Source: Candidatus Bathyarchaeia archaeon (GTDB lineage Archaea > Thermoproteota > Bathyarchaeia > Bathyarchaeales > Bathycorpusculaceae). Taken from it: DNA of 64,000 nt. The translations under genes and the position numbers were made by a program. The notes under the pieces were generated by a model, which searched no databases, was not told the origin of the DNA, and was given only the letters and a program-made list of their open reading frames with translations. Location of the stretch: contig JASEET010000004.1 of NCBI GenBank assembly GCA_030019335.1, forward strand, positions 1 through 64,000, read 5' to 3'. Shown in pieces: positions 10,075 through 17,652 of the stretch; the stretch's first letter is position 1; each line of letters starts with the position of its first letter.

Positions 10075-10437
10075 ATGTCTGAATTTCGTTATAAACAGAT
10101 TATCGTTTTCCGTTTCGACTTGAAAATGAGTGCCGGGAAAATTGCGGCTCAAGCTGGACATGCTGCAGTTTCAGCGGCGGAAGAAGCACGTAAACGTTGT
10201 AAAGAATGGTGGAAAGCATGGATAAAAGAGGGACAATGCAAAATAGCTGTAAAAGTGGAAAGCGAAAAAGAACTCATAGACCTAGAGAAGCAAGCAAGGG
10301 AGTTAGTACTTCCATGCGCATTAATCATTGACAGAGGTCTCACAGAGATTCCTCCGGGAACAATAACATGTTTGGGGATTGGTCCGGCACCCGCTGAAAA
10401 GATAGACAAAATAACAGGCATGCTTCCTCTCCTTTAG
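10075..10437 (+). CDS. pth2: Peptidyl-tRNA hydrolase, type 2
   Basis: Pth2 releases peptides from prematurely dissociated peptidyl-tRNA. At 120 aa it is full length. It carries the family signature KMSAGKIAAQAGHAAVSA near the start and the end TCLGIGPAPAEKIDKITG. truD begins 13 bases downstream, so the two are probably one transcript devoted to tRNA metabolism. Confidence 0.96.
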   Translation: MSEFRYKQIIVFRFDLKMSAGKIAAQAGHAAVSAAEEARKRCKEWWKAWIKEGQCKIAVKVESEKELIDLEKQARELVLPCALIIDRGLTEIPPGTITCLGIGPAPAEKIDKITGMLPLL

Positions 10438-10450
10438 AAGGCATAAAGGC

Positions 10451-11824
10451 TTGTTTGTTCCTAGATTGGAAAGATTTATGGGCATTGATGTTTACGCCAC
10501 AAGTTCGCTGGGTATTGGCGGAGTTATTCGATGCTTTGCTGAGGATTTTGTTGTTGAGGAAATGTTGGTTGATGGATCTAAAGCAAAACTAAATTATTGT
10601 AAAGGTCAAGTTTTAAGTTCTTCTCCCATTAAGAACCGCTACTTGCTTTGTGTTCTGGTGAAGCGAGATTGGGATACTTTTTTAGCTCTTAAGGCAATCG
10701 CTGAGCAGTTGGGCATAAGCACAAGACATATTCAAATTGCGGGTATAAAAGATGCGAAGGCAGTCACCGCTCAACATATTACAATTGAAGGCGTATCAGC
10801 CGAAGAAATTCCAAAAATTCATGTTAAAGACCTAAAAATTCAGCCAGTAGGCTATTTCCATAGCAAGCTTTCATCTTACTATCTTCTAGGAAACCACTTT
10901 CACATAGTTATCAGAGCCATAAGCCACTCAAAATCCACCATCAGAAAGCGAGTGACAAAAATAATTGAAGAACTTGAAAAAATCGGTGGTGCTCCAAATT
11001 TTTTCGGTCACCAAAGGTTTGGCACCACACGTCCAATAACCCATCTGGTTGGAAAAGCCCTAGTTCAAGGAGATCTCAGAAAGGCTGCTATGTTTTTTCT
11101 AGCGAAGCCAAGTCCTCATGAGCATCCAGACTCTAGGCAAGCACGGAAACAATTACAAAAAACACAAGACTTCAAGCAAGCCTTAAAGAATTTCCCAAGA
11201 AAACTGCATTATGAACGTTTGATGCTTAGGCACTTAGTTAAAAAACCAGATGATTTTGTTGGCGCCTTTAGACGACTGCCAATAAAGCTGAAGGAGCTTT
11301 TCCCCCAAGCCTATCAAGCCTACCTTTTCAACAAGTTCCTAAGCAGAAGAATTAGAGAGGGGTTTTCGCTGAGCGGAGCTGAAGTTGGAGGCTATGTTGT
11401 AAACGTGGAGCGTTCTGGACTGCCAATGATAAGAATGCATAGGATAGCAAGCATAGAAACAGTTACAGAAATCAACAAGGCAATCCAAGCTGGGAAAATG
11501 CGGTTAGCAATTCCATTAATCGGCTTCAAACAACAACCATCCAAAGGTGTTCAAGGAGAAATCGAAAAACAAATCTTAGAAGAAGAGGGAATTTCTCCAG
11601 AAAACTTCAAAATTGATGCAATTCCAGAAATCAGCGCAAGGGGAGAACTGCGGGCTGTAATAACCCCGCTAAATAATTTCTTACTAGAGGAAACTTCAGA
11701 AGATTCCGCTAACCCGTCAAAACGTAAAGTGAAGACAAGCTTTATGTTGCATCGCGGTTCCTACGCAACAATAATCCTAAGAGAACTTATGAAACCACGC
11801 AACCCAATAAAAGCAGGATTTTAA
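10451..11824 (+). CDS. truD: tRNA pseudouridine synthase D
   Basis: TruD converts U13 of tRNA to pseudouridine. At 457 aa it fits archaeal TruD. The catalytic aspartate is D101 in AGIKDAKAVTAQH. NFFGHQRFG and the TRUD insertion domain follow. The TTG start is chosen because MFVPRLERFMGIDVYAT matches the usual N-terminus. It sits directly behind pth2. Confidence 0.95.
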   Translation: MFVPRLERFMGIDVYATSSLGIGGVIRCFAEDFVVEEMLVDGSKAKLNYCKGQVLSSSPIKNRYLLCVLVKRDWDTFLALKAIAEQLGISTRHIQIAGIKDAKAVTAQHITIEGVSAEEIPKIHVKDLKIQPVGYFHSKLSSYYLLGNHFHIVIRAISHSKSTIRKRVTKIIEELEKIGGAPNFFGHQRFGTTRPITHLVGKALVQGDLRKAAMFFLAKPSPHEHPDSRQARKQLQKTQDFKQALKNFPRKLHYERLMLRHLVKKPDDFVGAFRRLPIKLKELFPQAYQAYLFNKFLSRRIREGFSLSGAEVGGYVVNVERSGLPMIRMHRIASIETVTEINKAIQAGKMRLAIPLIGFKQQPSKGVQGEIEKQILEEEGISPENFKIDAIPEISARGELRAVITPLNNFLLEETSEDSANPSKRKVKTSFMLHRGSYATIILRELMKPRNPIKAGF

Positions 11825-11893
11825 CTATCTTTGTTTACTGTAAGAGTAAACGTAGAAAACTGCTTTAGAACTAAATATAAATGTGGAGATTAG

Positions 11894-12742
11894 ATGAGAT
11901 ATCAACGTTTTTTAACTTCCGGCTTTAAACCTTTTGATCCTTTAGAGTTGGCGAGGGAAACAGAGAAGATAGTTACTAGACAAGGGTCTGAGGGGCTTGA
12001 AAGGAAATACACAGATTTTTATTCCGTTCCAGTTTATAGAGGAATTGCAACCGGCTATGCGGCTGGCTGTTGTTTACGCTGCGTATATTGTTGGAGCAAT
12101 TGGTCGAGGGATTTCCCGGAAAGATTCGGAAAATTCTATTCTCCTAGAGAAGTTGCCCAAAGACTATTTAAAGCTGCTGAAAATGGCATAGTCTACTCTG
12201 ATTATTGGAGAAGGCTCATCCCCAAAGTGAATAAACTTCGCCTTTCAGGCTGCGAACCAGCAATAGGAAAAGAACACTTACTGTCAGTCTTAACGTATAT
12301 AGAAGATTCAAAATATCCACTTTTCATCCTTGAAACAAACGGAATACTATTTGGCGCTGACAGAGAATACGTGAAAAAAGTAGCGAAGTTTTCGTCAAAG
12401 GTTTATGTTCGAGTCTCATTCAAAGCAGCGACTCCTGAGGGCTTCACTAAAAGAACAGGAGCCATCGGAAAGTACTATGAACTTCCATTTAAAGCATTGA
12501 AGTATCTTCTAGATGAAGGAATCTTTGCAAGAGCAGCGGCTATGACTGACCCCAGAGTCATGCCCAAGAAAGAAAGGAAAATTTTGATAGAAAAACTAAG
12601 CGAAATCGATCCTCGGTATAGAAAAGGTGAACTGGAAGAAGAAACAATAGATGCCTACGACACTTCAATCAAGCGTTTGAAAGCCTTTACGGATAGGGAA
12701 TTTGCAAAGAAGCTTGAAGAAAAGCTGGAGACGAGAGTTTAG
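11894..12742 (+). CDS. Radical SAM domain protein
   Basis: This 282-residue protein has the 4Fe-4S/SAM motif CxxxCxxC at C59, C63 and C66 (within GCCLRCVYCW). LSGCEPAIGK is the likely GGE-like segment and LETNGILFG follows. There are no SPASM-type extra cysteine clusters. The reaction is not identifiable from the sequence. A TATA-like ctaaatataaat about 25 bases upstream suggests a separate promoter with almost no leader. Confidence 0.85.
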   Translation: MRYQRFLTSGFKPFDPLELARETEKIVTRQGSEGLERKYTDFYSVPVYRGIATGYAAGCCLRCVYCWSNWSRDFPERFGKFYSPREVAQRLFKAAENGIVYSDYWRRLIPKVNKLRLSGCEPAIGKEHLLSVLTYIEDSKYPLFILETNGILFGADREYVKKVAKFSSKVYVRVSFKAATPEGFTKRTGAIGKYYELPFKALKYLLDEGIFARAAAMTDPRVMPKKERKILIEKLSEIDPRYRKGELEEETIDAYDTSIKRLKAFTDREFAKKLEEKLETRV

Positions 12743-12761
12743 AAAGAATAACAGAGAGTAC

Positions 12762-13664
12762 TTAAAGGTTATAAAAGGCATCCTTAACCGGAAAATCGCA
12801 ATCCAATCTACGCATGTCCTCTTCACTTAATCTCCATCCAATTGCACCCAAGTTTTCTTTTATGTGCTCTATCCTTACAGCTTTAGGTATCGTAACGACA
12901 TTTGGTTTGGAGATAAGCCAATTGATCGCTATCTGAGCTTGCGTCCTACAATACCTTTCTGCTAACTCATCTAACAACTTTATCCCAGGTTTTGCTAATT
13001 CTCCCTTAGCAAGCGGCCTATAAGCAATAACCATGATACCATTTTTCTGACAATAAGGAATTATTTTCGATTCCACCTCGTTTGTGAATTGTCCCTGATC
13101 TCTAGTTAGCAAGTTATACTCTATCTGATTCGCGATTATTTTATTCTTAGCATGGTTCTGTGCTTCGTTGATTTGCTCAACAGAAAAATTGCTGACACCG
13201 ATGAATCGGGTAAGCTTGTTTTCTACCAGATAGTCCATTGCCTTCATTGTTTCTTCGATCGGAACCTCTGGATTAGGTGCATGAATAAGATATAAGTCAA
13301 CATAGCTTATTCTTAATCTTTTAAGACTTCTTTTTGCGGCCGAAACCACATCATTGTACTTTAGATTTTCTGACTTGACTTTGGTCGTGATAAAAAGCTG
13401 CTCTCGCCTGAACTCTTGAATGGCTTCACTCACTAAGTCTTCAGCGTGACCATTTCCGTAAAGTTCCGCAGTGTCTATGTGAGTCATTCCCAGTTTAACT
13501 GCAGTTTTTATGGCAAGCATACACTCCTTATCATGTGTCCTATCCGCCCTCAATCCGCCACCTATTTTCCAAGTTCCAATACCAAGAACAGGAATCTTAA
13601 CACCATCGGTTAATTCTTTGAACTCCATACCTTTCACTTCAACGTTAAAACCATTTTTATTCAT
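12762..13664 (-). CDS. Aldo/keto reductase
   Basis: This is an NAD(P)H-dependent carbonyl reductase fold of 300 aa, the usual length. The catalytic tetrad is visible: D and Y in HIDTAELYGNG, K in FITTKVKSENL, H in VDLYLIHAPNP. The start may be the first Met or MEFKELTDG 12 residues later, where family similarity begins. It is convergent with the radical SAM gene. The substrate is unknown. Confidence 0.92.
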   Translation of the reverse strand: MNKNGFNVEVKGMEFKELTDGVKIPVLGIGTWKIGGGLRADRTHDKECMLAIKTAVKLGMTHIDTAELYGNGHAEDLVSEAIQEFRREQLFITTKVKSENLKYNDVVSAAKRSLKRLRISYVDLYLIHAPNPEVPIEETMKAMDYLVENKLTRFIGVSNFSVEQINEAQNHAKNKIIANQIEYNLLTRDQGQFTNEVESKIIPYCQKNGIMVIAYRPLAKGELAKPGIKLLDELAERYCRTQAQIAINWLISKPNVVTIPKAVRIEHIKENLGAIGWRLSEEDMRRLDCDFPVKDAFYNL

Positions 13665-13771
13665 AATTTTAATAGGATTATTAGTAAATACCTTTGTTAA
13701 ATATTAAAAAATCTCAGATTGAGGGATGAGTAATATTCGAACTTCTGAGTCTTCTGTTTCTTGGCTTCGCT

Positions 13772-14350
13772 GTGGGGCTTAGTGGCGCCGTTATTCCTGG
13801 GCCTCTTTTAGCCTTTGTTATTTTTGATTCCTCTAGAAAGCGTAAGGTAACTGGTCATTTTGTTATTGTTGGACATGCGTTATGGGAGGCATTGGTGATC
13901 TATCTGATTCTCCTAGGGTTGGGCAGTGTAATGACACAATATGGAGGCTTTATTTATGTAGCAGGGGGATTCGTGCTAATCCTGATGAGTGCGTTTATGA
14001 TTAAAAGCAGAAGCGAAGAGGTTAAGGTTGAACAATCTAAGGTTAACTCATCCATACTTGGCGGAGTTTTCTATACAGCCTTTAACCCGACTCAGCCCCC
14101 ATGGTGGGCCACAGCAGGTTTGGCATTACTGCTTCAAGGCTTAGAGCTTATGGGAACGGTTGGAATAGCCACCGTCACGATAGGCCACTGGCTCGCAGAC
14201 CTAACTTACTACACCCTCATATCCTACATGATCTACAAATACGGCAGGTACATAAACCAGTGGCAAAGGCAAATATCAATAATCCTTGGACTTTTTATCG
14301 CCATACTAGGCTCATATTTCATGATCCGTGGAATCAGTTTAACAGGATGA
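13772..14350 (+). CDS. LysE-family-like membrane transporter, start uncertain
   Basis: This is a polytopic membrane protein of about six hydrophobic segments. It has GLSGAVIPGPLLAFVIF near the start and FNPTQPPWWATAGLALLLQG mid-protein, typical of LysE/RhtB-like exporters. The frame stays open upstream for 13 more codons (IFELLSLLFLGFAVGL), which would complete helix 1, but I see no ATG, GTG or TTG there. The only nearby ATG (13726) is one base out of frame. So either GTG 13772 starts a shortened protein, or there is an indel near 13735. The HAD gene follows after 10 bases. Confidence 0.75.
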   Translation: MGLSGAVIPGPLLAFVIFDSSRKRKVTGHFVIVGHALWEALVIYLILLGLGSVMTQYGGFIYVAGGFVLILMSAFMIKSRSEEVKVEQSKVNSSILGGVFYTAFNPTQPPWWATAGLALLLQGLELMGTVGIATVTIGHWLADLTYYTLISYMIYKYGRYINQWQRQISIILGLFIAILGSYFMIRGISLTG

Positions 14351-14360
14351 GGGGACCACC

Positions 14361-14996
14361 ATGTTAAAAGTTGTATCCCTTGATGTGGGAGGTACATTAA
14401 TAGATTTTTACTATGCGGACTATGTTTGGAACGTGGCAATTCCTCAACTATACGCTAGAAAAAAGGACATAAGTTTCGAGGAAGCAAAGGATTACGTTTT
14501 GATGGAGTATGACCGCATAGGCAGCAACGACATCAGATGGTATTTACCCGAATACTGGTTTAAACACTTCAACTTAGACGAAGACCCAATAGAGGTTTTT
14601 AAATCACATATCGATAAAGTGAGATTTTATCCAGAAGTGCCGTCAGTTCTTAAAAACTTAAGCCAAAAGTACGATTTGATTATTGTTAGCGGTACTCCAA
14701 GAAATGTTATTGAGATTGTGATACAGAAAATCAAGCATTATTTCAAACATATCTTCTCCTCGGTTTCAGATCGTAGAGAAGTAAAGAAGACGCCTCAGTT
14801 TTATGAAATGATCTGTAAGATTTTGGGAATTGAGCCTTTGGTTATGGTGCATGTTGGCGACGAATGGTATTCTGACTTCATCGCTCCAAGAAAGGTGGGC
14901 GTTAAAAGCTTCTTTCTGGATAGAACTGGTGAAAAAAGCGGAAAATGTGTAATCAAAGATTTGAGGGAACTGGAAAGATCGGTGGATTCTGTTTAA
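14361..14996 (+). CDS. HAD-superfamily hydrolase
   Basis: This 211-residue haloacid-dehalogenase-like hydrolase has motif I SLDVGGTLIDF (DxGGT, so the second Asp of DxD is replaced by Gly). Motif II is IIVSGTPRN, a lysine is available in REVKKTPQFYE, and motif III is VHVGDEWYSDF. The DxG form of motif I is unusual for phosphatases and leaves the exact activity open. It is probably co-transcribed with the LysE-like gene. Confidence 0.85.
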   Translation: MLKVVSLDVGGTLIDFYYADYVWNVAIPQLYARKKDISFEEAKDYVLMEYDRIGSNDIRWYLPEYWFKHFNLDEDPIEVFKSHIDKVRFYPEVPSVLKNLSQKYDLIIVSGTPRNVIEIVIQKIKHYFKHIFSSVSDRREVKKTPQFYEMICKILGIEPLVMVHVGDEWYSDFIAPRKVGVKSFFLDRTGEKSGKCVIKDLRELERSVDSV

Positions 14997-14999
14997 ATT

Positions 15000-15764
15000 T
15001 TACCATATTATTGATAGGCATGTTAGGGCACCTTCTCCTTTGCGGAATTCTGACATTTCTAATTCTCTGACGGAAAAACCTTCTTTTTCTACGAGTTTCT
15101 TCGTCTTAGGATAGCCCTTCGCCGTCAATATTGTTTTGTTTACGGCAAGGCAATCTGCAGGTATTCCTCTCCCCTTGGAACCACAATTTTCTTGTAGTCT
15201 CGCAGAATGTTTGTGTCAAAATGTCCCTTTGAAAGTATGACATAGTTATCTCCAAGATAAGTGCATGCAGACTTTAGATGAACTACGTTGTGAACCTTCA
15301 CTGGAACTATCTCTAAGTTGCTGTTTTCCAGAATTTTTCTAAGCTGATGTATGGCGTGTAGATTAGTTCTGGCTGAGAGCCATGAAAACTTTGTCTTCGA
15401 TTTTAAGAACGTCTCCGCCATCGATAGTGGCTGGCGGTTTAATGTAATATGTTTCTTTTAGTTTTTCCAGCACCTTGGCGACTTCAACTATTTCCTTGAC
15501 TCGCGATTTTATTTTCATGTTACAGATTATTGCCTTTTCTCCTAATATTACCGCTATATCCTCTACAAAGCAGCTATCGGGAAGAGTATTGTCGCCATCT
15601 ATCCATATGAGTCCCAGTCCAAGCTTCTGTAAAGCCCTGCAATATTCTGCATGTTGCCTCTTTGCGAGAGCAACGTCTATTTTTTCAACATTTGTCCTTA
15701 CACAACGATCATAAGAATCAGGTATAGGCCGAACAACGGCATATTTGACTGTAAACGTATTCAT
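15000..15764 (-). pseudogene. Dimethylarginine dimethylaminohydrolase (DDAH)-like gene with two frameshifts
   Basis: The three reading frames together give a full DDAH-like protein of about 254 residues. The N-terminal part has DSCFVEDIAVI and ATIDGGDVLKIEDKVF. The middle part starts near LSARTNLHAIHQL and has the catalytic His in SKGHFDT. The last part begins near GIPADCLAVNKTILT and has the catalytic Cys in GALTCLSIIW. The frame changes near 15385 and near 15170. Working relatives hydrolyse methylated arginines or related amidines. All active-site residues survive, so this may be recent decay or sequencing error. Confidence 0.85.
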
Positions 15765-15832
15765 AAATTTCGCACTCCGTTTTAACGCCCTACCTCAACA
15801 ACTGATTTGAGCAAACACATATCGCACATCAA

Positions 15833-17017
15833 TCAGCGAGTTCCAATTGCCTTTTCGGCGTTTTCTATGAGCATCTCTTTTTTGTCTATTGGCACTACTA
15901 CACTTGCGGCGTACTGGTGTCCATCAGCTATTCCGAAGCCTTCAGAGGCTTTGTTCAGAAGGTTCACTGCTCCAAGGAGTTTTCCGCTGTCAATTGACAT
16001 TTTGAGGAGTTGCGGCACTCTAATGGAAGCCTTAACAAATTTTTCTTTTAGTTTTCCCCATCCCGGAATTTCCGGCGGCGCATTTACAAATCCTAGTATG
16101 TACTTGTTTGGTTTTATTAGGCGTGCTTGATAAGACAGGAAGGAGCAGAATTGTCCTATCACCTTTGTGCCCATGCCTAAGTACATGTTTCCAGCGTCAA
16201 ACCATTGGATGTGCCCTGTTTCCTTAAGCCTTTCACGGTAGAGCCTCCCTAAAAGCCTACGGTTAACTTCTTTGCGCCTAGACTCCAAAACCTTAACCTT
16301 CTCTCCTACTTCCTTGCTTAATCCCTCTAAACAAGCGTTTATCCCGATTTCTGGTCCTCCCTCATAATAGCCTACAGCACCCAAAACCTGAAGCTTCAAA
16401 AATAAACTGTCTATACGCGTTTTAAACTTCGTTATTTCAAAACTTTTGCCCTTTTGCTGAACTACTCCGTTTCTTAAGGCTTCCTCCAAAACCATCCTAT
16501 TTATTCCAACAAAGCCCTTCGGGATTTCACAGCTTCCAACCAAAGCCAGATAGCTCAAGTCCAGATTGTTGTCGCTTAAGGTTTTTGCAAATAAGTAGCA
16601 GCATGTGGCTCCTGAAAAGTCTGTTTCGCCTTTGAAACCGAAGTGTTCAAGGTTTAAATCCAAAACTTTCGTGTCTGTAGATGGTTTTGGATCGTGGTGG
16701 TCCAATACTATGGTTAAGTTTCTGCCCTTATTGTATTTGGATATTAGGTTTGCATGCGACGAGCCAATGTCCACATAAAAAATTGTTTGTCCAGTTTTTG
16801 AATGTAAATCTTCGATTACTTCCGTGTAGATTTTTTCTAGACAAAACGTTTTGGCTTTTATGCCTTCTCGTTCCAGAGCCCTTTTCGTTATTGCGGCTGA
16901 GCATAAACCGTCTGCATCATCATGATGAACTATTGTTGCTTCTTTCGGCTTTGCTGCTCTTAGCGCTGTGATTGCTTGGTTTGCTTTCTTTTTAAACTCC
17001 TCTAGCTGCATATGCAA
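15833..17017 (-). CDS. DHH-family phosphoesterase (archaeal RecJ-like)
   Basis: This 394-aa protein has metal-binding motifs VHHDDADGLCSAA near 30 and VLDHHDP near 103 with FYVDIG before it. The C-terminal half is DHHA1-like and ends in a glycine-rich region (GFGIADGHQYAASV). Archaeal relatives are RecJ-like or oligonucleotide phosphoesterases, some tied to the replisome (GAN) or to RNA decay. The HTH-CBS gene lies immediately upstream (6-base gap), so the two form one unit. Confidence 0.9.
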   Translation of the reverse strand: MHMQLEEFKKKANQAITALRAAKPKEATIVHHDDADGLCSAAITKRALEREGIKAKTFCLEKIYTEVIEDLHSKTGQTIFYVDIGSSHANLISKYNKGRNLTIVLDHHDPKPSTDTKVLDLNLEHFGFKGETDFSGATCCYLFAKTLSDNNLDLSYLALVGSCEIPKGFVGINRMVLEEALRNGVVQQKGKSFEITKFKTRIDSLFLKLQVLGAVGYYEGGPEIGINACLEGLSKEVGEKVKVLESRRKEVNRRLLGRLYRERLKETGHIQWFDAGNMYLGMGTKVIGQFCSFLSYQARLIKPNKYILGFVNAPPEIPGWGKLKEKFVKASIRVPQLLKMSIDSGKLLGAVNLLNKASEGFGIADGHQYAASVVVPIDKKEMLIENAEKAIGTR

Positions 17018-17022
17018 CGCCT

Positions 17023-17556
17023 TTAACCTATTGTTTTTAGCATATCTGACCGTGTTATTATTCCGATCACTTTTTTGCCCTTTTTGACTAATACGCCTTG
17101 ACGTTTTTCAAGTAATGGGCGGATTGTATTTATGCTTGTTTCCTCAGAAACCGTTGGCAGCGGCAGGTCCATGATGTTTTTAACCTTTTCGGCTGCTATG
17201 TTTGAACTTAAGTTTCTAATTATGCTTTCCTCGGTTACCGTTCCCACAACTCTGCTTCCGTCCATCACGGGCATCTGGGAAATGGCATGTCTCACCATAA
17301 CTTCGCTTACTTTTAGTACGCTGTCGTTTGGCTTTGCGAAAAGCACTCCTTTAGTCATTACGTCTCTACATTTCCTTTTTTCCCCTTCTGTTAGAACTTG
17401 TAAAATCTTGTTTATTGTTGAAAGCCGCGGGTCAACCTTCCCCTGCTCTATTTTTGCTATGTGGGCTTGTGAAACGCCGACGAGCTCTGCTAGCCTTTTC
17501 TGGGTTAACCCTGCTTCTATTCTTAACTTTTTAAGCATGGTGCCCGTGATCGCCAA
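17023..17556 (-). CDS. HTH-XRE regulator with two CBS domains
   Basis: The 177-residue protein starts with a Cro/CI-type helix-turn-helix (MLKKLRIEAGLTQKRLAEL, VSQAHIAKIEQGK) over about residues 1-60. Two CBS motifs follow: VMTKGVLFAKPNDSV and IMDLPLPTVSEETSI. CBS pairs bind adenine nucleotides or SAM, so it may sense an adenylate ligand. It is the first gene of a unit with the DHH protein and is divergent from the AdoMet synthetase gene. Confidence 0.92.
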   Translation of the reverse strand: MAITGTMLKKLRIEAGLTQKRLAELVGVSQAHIAKIEQGKVDPRLSTINKILQVLTEGEKRKCRDVMTKGVLFAKPNDSVLKVSEVMVRHAISQMPVMDGSRVVGTVTEESIIRNLSSNIAAEKVKNIMDLPLPTVSEETSINTIRPLLEKRQGVLVKKGKKVIGIITRSDMLKTIG

Positions 17557-17596
17557 ATATAACCACCAGTTATTTTTAACTATAAATTAATACAGT

Positions 17597-17608
17597 AAAA
17601 TATATATT
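17597..17608 (+). promoter_or_regulatory. TATA-like element in the divergent spacer before AdoMet synthetase
   Basis: aaaatatatatt ends 45 bases before the ATG at 17653, at the right distance for a start of transcription near 17630. The ~97-base spacer is shared with the HTH-CBS gene, which could therefore act on it. Confidence 0.5.
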
Positions 17609-17652
17609 TGTTGTTGTGCATACAAGCTAAACTTCACAAAGGATGGCTAATC

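Noticed and set aside
14361-14996. HAD protein as a standard DxD phosphatase
   Set aside because: Motif I is DVGGT, so the usual second Asp is absent; only the superfamily is claimed.
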